Below, in pieces: positions 7,915-16,619 of a DNA stretch of 64,000 nt. Positions within the stretch are counted from its first letter, which is position 1; each line of letters begins with the position of its first letter. The translations under genes were made by a program, and so were the position numbers. The notes beneath the pieces are model-generated. The model did not search any database. It was not told the origin of the DNA and saw only the letters and a program-made list of their open reading frames with translations. Location: contig CAXTLC010000011.1 of NCBI GenBank assembly GCA_964245075.1, forward strand, positions 1 to 64,000, in the 5' to 3' direction. The stretch comes from LMUY01 sp964245075. GTDB taxonomy: Bacteria > Pseudomonadota > Alphaproteobacteria > Acetobacterales > Acetobacteraceae.

Positions 7915-9690
7915 ATGTTCACCACCCGTCCGGAGATCGCCGGCACCTTCGGCGTGGTCGCCACCACGCACTGGCTGGCAACCGCGGTGGGCCAGGCGGT
8001 GCTGGAGCGGGGCGGCAACGCGTTCGACGCCGCCGCCGCCGCCGCGTTCGCCTTGCAGGTGGCCGAGCCGCACCTGAACGGGCCGGGCGGCGACGCGCCC
8101 ATCATCGTGCACGACTCCCGCACCGGCACGCAGAACGTCATCTGCGGCCAAGGCCCCTCCCCCGCCGCCGCCACGCCCGAAGCGTTCGCGGCGCTCGGGC
8201 TGGACCTGATCCCGGCGACCGGCTTCCTGCCAGCGGTGGTGCCCGGCGCCTTTGGCGCCTGGTGCGTGCTGCTGCGGGATTGGGGCACGTGGGAGCTGGC
8301 GGACGTGCTGGCCTACGCCATGGGCTACGCGCAGGACGGCGTTCCGCTGGTGCCGCGGGTCTCCGCCACCATCGAGGGTGTGCGGCCGTTGTTCGAGGCG
8401 GAATGGCCCAGCAGCGCCGGGGTCTGGCTGCCCGGCGGCCGCGTCCCCGCCACCGACAAGCTGTTCAGCAACCCTGTCCTGGCCACCACCTGGCGCCGCG
8501 TGCTGGCCGAAGCGGCGGGGCCGACGCGGGAAGCGCGGATCGAGGCCGCGCGGCGGGCCTGGTACGAGGGCTTCGTGGCGGAGGCGATCGGCGGCTTCCT
8601 GGCCGGGTCCGAGATGCTGGACGTGTCCGGCCGCCGTCACCGCGGGCTGCTGACGGCGCAGGACATGGCGGAATGGCAGCCCCGGGTGGAGGCGCCGGCC
8701 CGCTACGATTACGCCGGCCACACGGTGCTGAAATGCGGCCCGTGGAGCCAGGGGCCGGTGTTCCTGCAGCAGCTCGCCCTGCTGGCCGGGTTCGACCTGG
8801 CGGCGATGGACCCGCTCGGCGCCGACTTCGTCCACACGGTGGTGGAGTGCATGAAGCTGGCCTACGCCGACCGGGAAGCCTTCTACGGCGACCCGGATTT
8901 CACCGATGTGCCGCTCGAAGCGCTGCTGTCCCGCCCCTACAACGACGCGCGGCGCGAACTGGTGGCGCCGGAGGCATCCCTGGCGCTGCGGCCCGGCACG
9001 GTGGGCGGCCTTTCCCCCTGGGTGGACCACCAGGCCGCATCCCGCGCGGACATGGCGAGCCGTGCGCCTGGCGCCGGGGAGCCCACGGTGGCCCGGCTGG
9101 GGGTGATCGGCGCCGATACGGTGCACATCGACGTCATCGACCGCTGGGGCAACATGGTCAGCGCCACCCCGTCCGGCGGCTGGCTGCAATCCTCCCCCGC
9201 CGTGCCGGGCCTGGGCTTCTGCCTGGGCACGCGGGGGCAGATGTTCTGGCTGCAAGGGGGGTTGCCCAACAGCCTCGCCCCGCGCAAGCGGCCGCGCACC
9301 ACCCTGTCCCCCTCCATGGCCCTGCGCGACGGCAAGCCCTGGATGGCATTCGGCACGCCCGGCGGCGAGCAGCAGGATCAATGGTCGCCCATCTTCTTCC
9401 TGCGCCGGGTGCACCACCGGCTGGGCATCCAGGCGGCGATCGACATGCCGTCCTTCCACGCCGAGCACTGGCCGAGCAGCTTCTGGCCGCGCGCCGCGCG
9501 GCCCGGCAAGCTGGTGCTGGAAGGCCGCTACAGCCCGGCGGTGCGGGACGAGCTTGCCCGGCGCGGACACCTGGTGACGATGGGGGAGGACTGGTCCGAA
9601 GGCCGCCTGTCCGGGGCGGACATCGTGGACGGCTTGATGCACGCGGGCGCCAATGCGCGGGGGATGCAGGGCTACGCGGCAGGGCGGTAG
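7915..9690 (+). CDS. Gamma-glutamyltransferase-family N-terminal-nucleophile hydrolase
   Basis: A 591-residue protein of the GGT superfamily, which cleaves gamma-glutamyl bonds or related acyl amides after self-processing. The N-terminal segment (LATAVGQAVLERGGNAFDAAAAAAF, split as usual by family) is followed by LNGPGGDAPIIV. The presumed cleavage-site threonine is Thr402 in GADTVHIDVIDRWGN, where classical GGTs read DTTH. The later S-P-x-M region (TTLSPSMALRDG) and FGTPGGEQQDQW fit the small subunit. No signal peptide is seen, so it is probably cytoplasmic, like the YwrD-type branch. The ATG chosen starts the conserved domain; a longer upstream frame only overlaps the DUF1045 gene. Substrate unknown. 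38 bases after DUF1045. Confidence 0.85.
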   Translation: MFTTRPEIAGTFGVVATTHWLATAVGQAVLERGGNAFDAAAAAAFALQVAEPHLNGPGGDAPIIVHDSRTGTQNVICGQGPSPAAATPEAFAALGLDLIPATGFLPAVVPGAFGAWCVLLRDWGTWELADVLAYAMGYAQDGVPLVPRVSATIEGVRPLFEAEWPSSAGVWLPGGRVPATDKLFSNPVLATTWRRVLAEAAGPTREARIEAARRAWYEGFVAEAIGGFLAGSEMLDVSGRRHRGLLTAQDMAEWQPRVEAPARYDYAGHTVLKCGPWSQGPVFLQQLALLAGFDLAAMDPLGADFVHTVVECMKLAYADREAFYGDPDFTDVPLEALLSRPYNDARRELVAPEASLALRPGTVGGLSPWVDHQAASRADMASRAPGAGEPTVARLGVIGADTVHIDVIDRWGNMVSATPSGGWLQSSPAVPGLGFCLGTRGQMFWLQGGLPNSLAPRKRPRTTLSPSMALRDGKPWMAFGTPGGEQQDQWSPIFFLRRVHHRLGIQAAIDMPSFHAEHWPSSFWPRAARPGKLVLEGRYSPAVRDELARRGHLVTMGEDWSEGRLSGADIVDGLMHAGANARGMQGYAAGR

Positions 9691-9715
9691 CGAAAGTTAT
9701 CCCCCGGTACCACCG

Positions 9716-9724
9716 TTATCCACA
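9716..9724 (+). promoter_or_regulatory. DnaA box (TTATCCACA) upstream of dnaB
   Basis: A perfect match to the TTATCCACA consensus, 50 bases before the dnaB start codon. A second, degenerate copy (TTATCCCCC) lies at 9697-9705, in the same orientation, 19 bases away. The pair could let DnaA influence dnaB transcription; that is inference from position and consensus only. Confidence 0.6.
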
Positions 9725-9773
9725 GGCGATCTTCCATGCCGGACGCTGGCGGATCGGTTAAGCTCCGCAACCC

Positions 9774-11264
9774 ATGAACAGCATCGACTCTCCCCTTCTC
9801 GGCTTCTCGCAACGCATGCCGCCGTCCAACGTGCAGGCGGAACAAGCGCTGCTCGGCGCCCTGCTGGCCAACAACCGCGCCTACGAGCGGGTGGCGGAGT
9901 TCCTGGCGCCCGAGCACTTCGCAGACCCGATCCACGCGCGCATCTACGCCGCGATCCACCGCCGGGTGAACAACGGCCAACTGGCCGACGCCATCACCTT
10001 GCGCGCCGAGTTCGAGCACACGGGCGTGCTGGACGAGGTGGGGGGAACGGCCTACCTCAGCCAACTGCTGACTGCCATGGTGGGCATCATCAACGCCGGG
10101 GAGTATGGCCGCGCGATCCACGATGCGTGGCTGCGCCGCGAGCTGATCGAGGTCGGCGAGCAGGTGGTCAACAACGCGTTCGGCGCCGAGCCGGAGATGG
10201 ACGGCAAGCTGCAGGTGGAGGCCGCCGAGCAGCGATTGTTCGACATCGCCGACAAGGGCAGCACCTCCGGCGGCTTCATCGTGTTCGAGCAGGCCTTGAC
10301 CGCCGCCATCCAGGGCGCCGAGCGGGCGTTCCACCGGCCCGGCCACGTGGCTGGCCTGTCCACCGGACTGCGCGACCTGGACAAGAAGATGGGCGGGCTG
10401 CACCCGTCGGACCTGCTGGTGCTGGCCGGGCGGCCCGGCATGGGCAAGACCGCGCTGGCCACCAAGGTCGCGTTCGGCGCAGCCCGCGCGCTGCAAGCGG
10501 AGGCGCGGGCGGCCAGCTCGGCGGAGGAGGTGCCGAAAGGCAGCGTCGCGTTCTTCTCGCTGGAAATGAGCGCCGAGCAGATCGCGCTGCGCCTGCTGGC
10601 GGAGGAAGCGCGGGTGTCCGGCGACAAGATCCGCCGGGGCGACATCGCGCAGCGCGATTTCGACCAGTTCGTGCAGGTGAGCCGGGAGATCGCCGGCCTG
10701 CCGCTGCACATCGACGAAACGCCGGGCATCTCGGTGGCGGCGCTGCGGACCCGCTGCCGTCGGCTGAAGCGGACGTCCGGGCTCAGCCTGGTGATCGTGG
10801 ACTACCTGCAATTGATGCGGCCCTCCGCCGGCACGAAGCCCGAAAGCCGCGTGCTGGAGATCAGCCAGTTCACCCAGGGGCTGAAGGCCATCGCCAAGGA
10901 GCTGGCGGTGCCGGTGATCGCGCTTTCCCAGTTGTCCCGCGCGGTGGAGCAGCGGGAGGACAAGCGGCCGCAACTGTCGGACCTGCGCGAGTCGGGCACC
11001 ATCGAGCAGGATGCGGATTGCGTCATGTTCGTCTACCGGGACGAATACTACTTGCAGCAGCGCGGGCCGAAGCAGAACAATTTCGACTCGGACGAGAAGT
11101 TCAACTCCGCGATGGACAAGTGGCAGCAGGACATGGAGCGTGTCCACAATCGCGCCGAGGTGCTGATCGAGAAGCAGCGCCACGGCCCGACCGGCAAGAT
11201 CGACCTGTTGTTCGAGGGCGAATTCACCCGGTTCGCCGACCTGGACCTGGTGCACAGCGAATGA
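9774..11264 (+). CDS. dnaB: Replicative DNA helicase DnaB
   Basis: Hexameric 5'-3' helicase that unwinds DNA at the replication fork. The N-terminal primase-interacting domain begins at QRMPPSNVQAEQALLGALLANN. The RecA-like C-terminal domain has Walker A GRPGMGKTAL at about residue 220, Walker B LVIVDYLQLM at about 340 and the DnaB motif LSQLSRAVEQREDKRPQLSDLRESG. Length of 496 matches the family. No intein is present. The upstream gap holds DnaA-box-like sites. The next gene begins inside the stop codon (ATGA). dnaB-alr-radA order is common in proteobacteria, here interrupted by other genes. Confidence 0.98.
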   Translation: MNSIDSPLLGFSQRMPPSNVQAEQALLGALLANNRAYERVAEFLAPEHFADPIHARIYAAIHRRVNNGQLADAITLRAEFEHTGVLDEVGGTAYLSQLLTAMVGIINAGEYGRAIHDAWLRRELIEVGEQVVNNAFGAEPEMDGKLQVEAAEQRLFDIADKGSTSGGFIVFEQALTAAIQGAERAFHRPGHVAGLSTGLRDLDKKMGGLHPSDLLVLAGRPGMGKTALATKVAFGAARALQAEARAASSAEEVPKGSVAFFSLEMSAEQIALRLLAEEARVSGDKIRRGDIAQRDFDQFVQVSREIAGLPLHIDETPGISVAALRTRCRRLKRTSGLSLVIVDYLQLMRPSAGTKPESRVLEISQFTQGLKAIAKELAVPVIALSQLSRAVEQREDKRPQLSDLRESGTIEQDADCVMFVYRDEYYLQQRGPKQNNFDSDEKFNSAMDKWQQDMERVHNRAEVLIEKQRHGPTGKIDLLFEGEFTRFADLDLVHSE

Positions 11265-11515
11265 CCCGGCTGCTGCTCGCCGCCCTGCTGCTGGCCCCGC
11301 CCGCCCGGGCCGCCTGCACCCACGAGCAGGCGGAAGCCAAGGGGGAGGAACTGAGCCGGGTGATGCAGGAACGGATGGCAGCCGGCCCGGCGCGGACGCG
11401 GGCGCTGCCGGAGAAGCTGCAAGCGATCGGGCCAGCCGACGAGCAGCACGCCGGGTTCCCGGACTGGACCCAGGTGTGCGGGACGTATGACGCGATGATG
11501 GGGGAGGCGCGGTAG
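11261..11515 (+). CDS. Small exported protein of unknown function
   Basis: 84 residues starting at an ATG that overlaps the dnaB stop by 4 bases (ATGA), so it is probably translated by re-initiation after dnaB. The first 17 residues (MTRLLLAALLLAPPARA) make a plain signal peptide cleaved before ACTHEQ. The mature part is about 66 residues with two cysteines (ACTHEQ and QVCGTYDAMM), which could form one periplasmic disulfide. The core is mostly charged helix. I recognise no family. Coupling to a replication gene is probably positional rather than functional. Confidence 0.6.
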   Translation: MTRLLLAALLLAPPARAACTHEQAEAKGEELSRVMQERMAAGPARTRALPEKLQAIGPADEQHAGFPDWTQVCGTYDAMMGEAR

Positions 11516-11599
11516 CTCCTTCCCCGGCCCCCTCCCAAGGGGAGAGGGAGTTCTCCTGTCGTGTCTTCCTGCTATCCTTCCGCAAAACAGGAGCGCGCG

Positions 11600-12598
11600 A
11601 TGCCCGAGATCAACCACCAGGTCCTGCTTGCCAGCCGGCCGGCCGGCGCCGTCAGCACCGCGAACTTCCGCATGGTCGAAGCCCCCTTGGCGCCCCTGGC
11701 CGAAGGCGAGGTGCGCGTCCGCAACCATTACCTCTCGCTCGACCCGTACATGCGCGGGCGCATGAACGACAGCAAATCCTACACGGCGCCGCAGAAGCTG
11801 GACGAGGTGATGATCGGCGGCACCGTCGGCGCCGTCGTGGAGTCGCGCAACCCCAAGTGGCAGCCGGGCGACAAGGTGGCCGCCATGTTCGGCTGGCAGG
11901 AGTACGGCACCTCCAACGGCGCGGGCATGCAGAAGGTGGATGACGCGCGCATCCCGCTTTCCGCCTACCTCGGCCCGGTCGGCATGCCCGGCGTCACCGG
12001 CTGGTATGGGCTGAACCGCATCTGCGCGCCCGAACCCGGGCAAACGGTGGTGGTCAGCGCCGCGAGCGGGGCGGTGGGCACGGTGGTCGGCCAGTTGGCC
12101 AAGAAGGCCGGCTGCCGCGCCGTCGGCGTAGCCGGCGGGGCGGAGAAGTGCCGCTTCGTGGTGGAAGAGCTCGGGTTCGACGCCTGCGTGGACTACAAGG
12201 CGGGCGGCCTGCACGCAGACCTCAAGGCCGCTGCGCCGGACGGGGTGGACTGCTACTTCGACAATGTCGGCGGCGAGGTGCTGGACGCGGCCATGCTGCG
12301 GATGAACGCCTTCGGCCGCATCGCGGTGTGCGGCGCCATCGCCGGGTATGACGGCAAGCCGCTGACCATGGCCAATCCCTCGCTGATCCTGGTGTCCCGG
12401 CTGAGGGTGGAGGGCTTCATCGTCAGCGAGCACATGGAGGACTGGCCGGCGGCGCTGGCCGAGCTGGGCGGGATGGTGGCGGCGGGGCAGCTCAAATACC
12501 GCGAAACGATCGCCGAAGGGCTGGCAAGCGCGCCGGAAGCGTTCCTGGGCCTGCTGAAAGGGCGCAATTTCGGCAAGCAGCTGGTGAAGCTGATCTAA
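11600..12598 (+). CDS. NADP-dependent medium-chain oxidoreductase (CurA/leukotriene B4 reductase type)
   Basis: Zinc-free MDR-family enzyme that reduces alpha,beta-unsaturated carbonyls with NADPH. The signature NHYLSLDPYMRGRMND near residue 55 and the nucleotide-binding loop VVSAASGAVGTVVGQLAK near residue 150 identify the family. The catalytic-region segment DCYFDNVGGEVLDAAM also fits. Length of 332 is normal. The ATG giving MPEINHQVLLASRP follows AGGAG at 7 bases; 13 codons further upstream in the frame are not conserved. It lies 2 bases before the alr start, so the two are likely on one transcript, though no functional link is evident. Confidence 0.88.
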   Translation: MPEINHQVLLASRPAGAVSTANFRMVEAPLAPLAEGEVRVRNHYLSLDPYMRGRMNDSKSYTAPQKLDEVMIGGTVGAVVESRNPKWQPGDKVAAMFGWQEYGTSNGAGMQKVDDARIPLSAYLGPVGMPGVTGWYGLNRICAPEPGQTVVVSAASGAVGTVVGQLAKKAGCRAVGVAGGAEKCRFVVEELGFDACVDYKAGGLHADLKAAAPDGVDCYFDNVGGEVLDAAMLRMNAFGRIAVCGAIAGYDGKPLTMANPSLILVSRLRVEGFIVSEHMEDWPAALAELGGMVAAGQLKYRETIAEGLASAPEAFLGLLKGRNFGKQLVKLI

Positions 12599-12600
12599 GA

Positions 12601-13665
12601 GTGGGCTGCTGGCCGGCGCTGCTGGAGATCGACCTCGCCGCCATCGTCGCCAACTGGCGCGCCCTGTGCCGCGGGCCGACTGCCGCGGTGGTGAAGGCGG
12701 ACGCCTACGGGTTGGGAGCCTGCGCCGTCGCCCCCGCCCTGCACGCCGCCGGGTGCCGCCACTTCTTCACCGCCCACCCCTCGGAAGCGCTGGCGATCCG
12801 CGCCGGGCTGCCCGGCGCGATGCTCGCCGTGCTCAACGGGTTGTGGCCCGGCTGGGAGGCCGAATTCGCCGCCCGCGATCTCACCCCCGTGCTCGGCACC
12901 CTGGACGAGATCGCCCGCTGGGCCGCCCATGCCCGCGAGGCTGGCCGCCGCCTGCCCGCCATCCTGCACGTGGACACCGGGATGAACCGCCTCGGCCTGG
13001 ACGGGCGGGAGCTGGCCGCGCTGGCCGCCGACCATTCCCGCCTGGACGGCCTCCATTTGCGCTACGTCATGACCCACCTGGTCAGCGCCGAGTGCCCGGA
13101 CGACCCCGTCAACGCCCTGCAACGCCAGCGTTTCGACGCCGCTTGCGCCCGGCTGCCGCCCGCGCCGCGGTCGCTGGCCAACTCCTCGGGCCTGTTCCTG
13201 GGGCCGGGCTTCGCGTCCGACCTGGCACGGCCGGGCGCGGCGCTCTACGGCGTCAATCCCACGCCTGGCCGGCCCAACCCGCAGCGCGCGGCGGTGCGGC
13301 TGCGGGCGCGGGTGTTGCAGATCCGCGAGGTGCCGGCCGGCGATGGGGTCGGCTACAACGCGCAATGGCGGGCGCGCCGGACCAGCCGGATCGCGACCGT
13401 CTCGGTGGGCTACGCGGACGGCTTCCTCCGCTCGCTCACCAACCGGGCGACGGCGTATTTTGACGGGCGGGCAGTGCCGCTGGTAGGTCGCGTGTCCATG
13501 GACCTTTCGACCTTCGACGTTACGGACGAGCCTGCCCTGCAACCCGGCGGCTGGCTGGACCTGATCGGCCCGGGCGGCGTCGATGCGCTGGCCGAGCAGG
13601 CCGGCACCAACGGCTACGAGGTCCTCACCTCGCTCGGCCCGCGCTACCCCAGGCAGTACCTGTGA
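12601..13665 (+). CDS. alr: Alanine racemase
   Basis: PLP enzyme interconverting L- and D-alanine for peptidoglycan. The PLP lysine is Lys32 in AAVVKADAYGLG. The opposing catalytic tyrosine is Tyr271 in ATVSVGYADGF, and substrate-side motifs NRLGLDG and GRVSMDLSTFDVT are present. 354 residues is the usual length. It starts at GTG directly after the curA-like stop, with no other initiation codon before the conserved barrel. The gene ends inside the start of the MlaE permease gene (GTGA overlap), so it is translationally coupled to the lipid-transport pair. Confidence 0.96.
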   Translation: MGCWPALLEIDLAAIVANWRALCRGPTAAVVKADAYGLGACAVAPALHAAGCRHFFTAHPSEALAIRAGLPGAMLAVLNGLWPGWEAEFAARDLTPVLGTLDEIARWAAHAREAGRRLPAILHVDTGMNRLGLDGRELAALAADHSRLDGLHLRYVMTHLVSAECPDDPVNALQRQRFDAACARLPPAPRSLANSSGLFLGPGFASDLARPGAALYGVNPTPGRPNPQRAAVRLRARVLQIREVPAGDGVGYNAQWRARRTSRIATVSVGYADGFLRSLTNRATAYFDGRAVPLVGRVSMDLSTFDVTDEPALQPGGWLDLIGPGGVDALAEQAGTNGYEVLTSLGPRYPRQYL

Positions 13666-14444
13666 TCGCGCTCGATTGGCTGGCGCTGCTCGGCCGCCTG
13701 GGGCTGGGCTTCTGCCGCACGGCTGGGGCCGTGGCGGTGTTCGCCGCTTCCGGGTTGTCGCATGCCGTGCGGCCGCCGATCTACGGGCGCATGTTCATCC
13801 GCGCCTTCGTCGAGTTCGCGTTCTTCAGCCTGCCGGTGGTGGCCCTGACCGCGATCTTCTCCGGCATGGTGATCGCGCTGCAATCCTTCACCGGCTTCTC
13901 CCGCTTCAACGCGGAAAGCGCCGTCGCCTCCCTCGTCGTGCTGTCCGTGGTGCGGGAACTGGGGCCGGTGCTGGCCGGCCTGATGGTGGCGGGCCGGGTG
14001 GGCGCCGCGATGGCGGCGGAGATCGGCACCATGCGCGTGACCGACCAGATCGACGCGCTCGGCACCCTGTCCACCAACGCGATGAAATACCTGGTCGCGC
14101 CCCGCCTGCTCGCCGGCATCCTGTCGCTGCCGTTGCTGGTGGTGGTGGCGGACGTGCTGGGCGTGCTGGGCGGCTACATCATCGCCACGCTCAAGATCGG
14201 GCTGAACCCGCACGGCTACCTCACCAGCACGTTCGACTTCACGACGACGGCCGACGTGGCCAGCGGCCTGGCGAAGGCGGCGGTGTTCGGGTTCATCGTG
14301 TCGCTGATGGGCTGCTACCACGGCTACAACAGCCGCGGCGGGGCGGAAGGCGTCGGTTCCGCGACCACGTCGGCGGTGGTGGCCGCATCCATCCTGATCC
14401 TGTCCAGCGACTACGTGCTGACGGAACTGTTCTTTGCTCGATAA
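13662..14444 (+). CDS. mlaE: MlaE-family ABC transporter permease
   Basis: Inner-membrane permease of the Mla/MCE phospholipid transport family (260 residues, five to six hydrophobic segments). Conserved features include FSGMVIALQSF, SVVRELGPVLAGLMVAGRVGAAMAAEIGTMRVTDQIDAL and the last helix ending FFAR. No STAS domain is fused at the N-terminus, unlike the second copy at 48728-49777. It starts at GTG overlapping alr by 4 bases and overlaps the ATPase gene downstream by 11. No MlaD or auxiliary lipoprotein gene follows, so the periplasmic partner must be encoded elsewhere. Confidence 0.92.
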   Translation: MIALDWLALLGRLGLGFCRTAGAVAVFAASGLSHAVRPPIYGRMFIRAFVEFAFFSLPVVALTAIFSGMVIALQSFTGFSRFNAESAVASLVVLSVVRELGPVLAGLMVAGRVGAAMAAEIGTMRVTDQIDALGTLSTNAMKYLVAPRLLAGILSLPLLVVVADVLGVLGGYIIATLKIGLNPHGYLTSTFDFTTTADVASGLAKAAVFGFIVSLMGCYHGYNSRGGAEGVGSATTSAVVAASILILSSDYVLTELFFAR

Positions 14445-15225
14445 GACCGTCCCGAAGATCCGCGTCCGCGGCCTGCGCAAGCGGTTCGGCGACAAGCAGG
14501 TGCTGGACGGCGTGGACCTGGACGTCATGCCGGGCACCTCCATGGTGGTGATCGGCGGGTCCGGCACCGGCAAGTCGGTGCTGCTGAAATCCATCCTGGG
14601 CCTGGTGGAGCCGGACGAGGGCACGGTCGAGATCGACGGGCGCGACGTGCTGCGCATGTCCGTCCGCGAGCGGGAAGCGGCGAACCGGCAGATCGGCATG
14701 CTCTTCCAAGGCGGCGCGCTGTTCGACAGCCTGCCGGTCTGGGAGAACGTCGCGTTCGGCCTGCTGGCCCAGCGCGGCAATGGCCACCGCGTCTCCCGCG
14801 AGGCCGCGCGCGCGCGCGCCGGGGACGTGCTGGGCCAGGTCGGCCTGGCGGCCAGCGTGGGCGACCTTTCCCCGGCCGAGCTGTCCGGCGGCATGCAGAA
14901 GCGGGTCGGCCTGGCCCGCGCCATCGCTGCCCAGCCCAGCATCCTGTTCTTCGACGAGCCGACCACCGGGCTGGACCCGATCATGGGCGCAGTGATCGAC
15001 GGCCTGATCGTGGACTGCGTGCGCCGGCTCGGCTCCACCGCCATGGCGATCACGCACGACATGGCCTCCGCCGTGCGCATCGGCGACCGGGCCGCGATGC
15101 TGTACCGGGGCCGGATCGTGTGGGAGGGCCCGGCGCCCGACCTGCTGCACAGCAGCAACCCGGTGGTGGACCAGTTCACCCACGGACGGCGCGAGGGGCC
15201 GATCCAGATGGAATTGCGGAAGTAG
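14434..15225 (+). CDS. mlaF: MlaF-family ABC transporter ATP-binding protein
   Basis: ATPase partner of the preceding MlaE permease. Walker A is VIGGSGTGKSVLLKS, Q-loop region GMLFQGGALFDSLPVWENVAF (split), signature LSGGMQKRVGLARA, Walker B ILFFDEPTTGLDP and switch histidine in AITHDMASA. 263 residues. The start is a TTG inside the end of mlaE (11-base overlap), since no ATG or GTG precedes the conserved GLRKRFGDKQVLDGV segment. The signature order is that of the MlaF/Ttg2A group. It lies 11 bases before radA. Confidence 0.93.
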   Translation: MLDKTVPKIRVRGLRKRFGDKQVLDGVDLDVMPGTSMVVIGGSGTGKSVLLKSILGLVEPDEGTVEIDGRDVLRMSVREREAANRQIGMLFQGGALFDSLPVWENVAFGLLAQRGNGHRVSREAARARAGDVLGQVGLAASVGDLSPAELSGGMQKRVGLARAIAAQPSILFFDEPTTGLDPIMGAVIDGLIVDCVRRLGSTAMAITHDMASAVRIGDRAAMLYRGRIVWEGPAPDLLHSSNPVVDQFTHGRREGPIQMELRK

Positions 15226-15236
15226 CGTCCCGGCCG

Positions 15237-16619
15237 ATGGCCAAGCCCGCCACGCGCTACGTCTGCCAGAACTGCGGCGCCGCCACCGGCAAGTGGGCCG
15301 GGCGCTGCGACGCGTGCGGCGAGTGGAACACGATCGCCGAGGAGCCGGTGGAGGCCCGGCCCGGCCCCGGCGCCAAGCCCGGCGGCAAGGCAGCCCGGCT
15401 GGAGTTCGTCGGCCTCGAGGGGAGCACGGCCCCGCCGCCCCGCGCCCAGACCGGCATCGCCGAGCTGGACCGCGTGCTGGGCGGCGGCCTGGTCGCGGCC
15501 TCTGCCGTGCTGGTGGGCGGTGATCCGGGAATCGGCAAGTCCACCCTGCTGTTGCAGGCCGCCGCCTCCATCGCCCGCGCCGGACGCCGGGTGCTGTACG
15601 TCACCGGCGAGGAGTCGGTGGACCAGGTGCGCCTGCGCGCCCGCCGCCTGGGCCTGACGGATGCCCGGCTGGAGCTCGCGGCGACCATCAACGTGCGGGA
15701 CATCGCCGCCGCGCTGGAAGCGGCCTCGGACGCGGTGCTGGTGGTGATCGATTCGATCCAGACGATGTGGATGGACAGCATCGACTCGGCGCCGGGCACG
15801 GTCAGCCAGGTGCGCGCCTGCTCGTTCGAGCTGATCCGGCTGGCGAAGTCGCGCGGCTTCTCGCTGGTGCTGGTGGGCCACGTGACCAAGGACGGCGCGT
15901 TGGCCGGGCCGCGCGTGCTGGAGCACATGGTCGATGCCGTGCTGTACTTCGAGGGCGACCGCGGCCACCAGTTCCGCATCCTGCGCGGGGTGAAGAACCG
16001 CTTCGGCGCCACGGACGAGATCGGCGTGTTCGCCATGACGGAAACCGGGCTGGCCGAGGTGCCCAACCCGTCCGCCCTGTTCCTGGCGGAGCGTCGGGGC
16101 AACATCGCCGGGTCGGCGGTGTTCGCCGGGCTGGAAGGGTCGCGCCCGGTGCTGGTGGAGGTGCAGGCGCTGCTTTCGCCCAACAGCGGCGGCTCGCCCC
16201 GGCGCTCGGTGATCGGCTGGGACGGCGGGCGGCTGGCGATGATGCTGGCGGTGCTGGACAGCCGCGCCGGGCTGCGGCTGTCGGCGCACGACGTGTACCT
16301 CAACGTGGCGGGGGGCCTGCGGGTGCAGGAGCCGGCGGCGGACCTGGCCGTGGCGGCGGCGCTGGCTTCCGCCGCGACGGAAACGCCGACGGACGCGGCG
16401 AGCGTGTATTTCGGCGAGGTGGGGCTGTCCGGCGAGGTGCGGCAGGTGGCGCAGGCGGACGCCAGGCTGAAGGAAGCGCAGAAGCTCGGCTTCGCCGCCG
16501 CGTGCCTGCCCCGCCGGGTGGCCCAGGGCGGGCGCAAGCCGTTGGCGCTGCCAGGCTTTCGGTTGAACGAGATGGGCCACCTGGCGGAGCTGGTGGCGGG
16601 GTTCACCGGCAAGGGTTAG
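15237..16619 (+). CDS. radA: DNA repair protein RadA
   Basis: RecA-like helicase that drives branch migration of recombination intermediates. It opens with the four-cysteine zinc finger (YVCQNCGAATGKWAGRCDAC). Walker A GGDPGIGKSTLLLQ, Walker B-like DAVLVVIDSIQTMW and the RadA-specific KNRFGATDE motif follow. The C-terminal Lon-protease-like domain ends the protein. From the ATG giving MAKPATRYVCQ it is 460 residues, the standard size; the frame continues upstream into mlaF but without conservation. Its stop overlaps the end of the convergent tetR gene by 4 bases. Confidence 0.97.
   Translation: MAKPATRYVCQNCGAATGKWAGRCDACGEWNTIAEEPVEARPGPGAKPGGKAARLEFVGLEGSTAPPPRAQTGIAELDRVLGGGLVAASAVLVGGDPGIGKSTLLLQAAASIARAGRRVLYVTGEESVDQVRLRARRLGLTDARLELAATINVRDIAAALEAASDAVLVVIDSIQTMWMDSIDSAPGTVSQVRACSFELIRLAKSRGFSLVLVGHVTKDGALAGPRVLEHMVDAVLYFEGDRGHQFRILRGVKNRFGATDEIGVFAMTETGLAEVPNPSALFLAERRGNIAGSAVFAGLEGSRPVLVEVQALLSPNSGGSPRRSVIGWDGGRLAMMLAVLDSRAGLRLSAHDVYLNVAGGLRVQEPAADLAVAAALASAATETPTDAASVYFGEVGLSGEVRQVAQADARLKEAQKLGFAAACLPRRVAQGGRKPLALPGFRLNEMGHLAELVAGFTGKG

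Noticed and set aside
11516..11560. Terminator or repeat in the C-rich/G-rich stretch after the small dnaB-linked gene
   Set aside because: CCCCTCCCAAGGGGAGAGGG can pair only imperfectly and has no T-run; I could not support a definite element.
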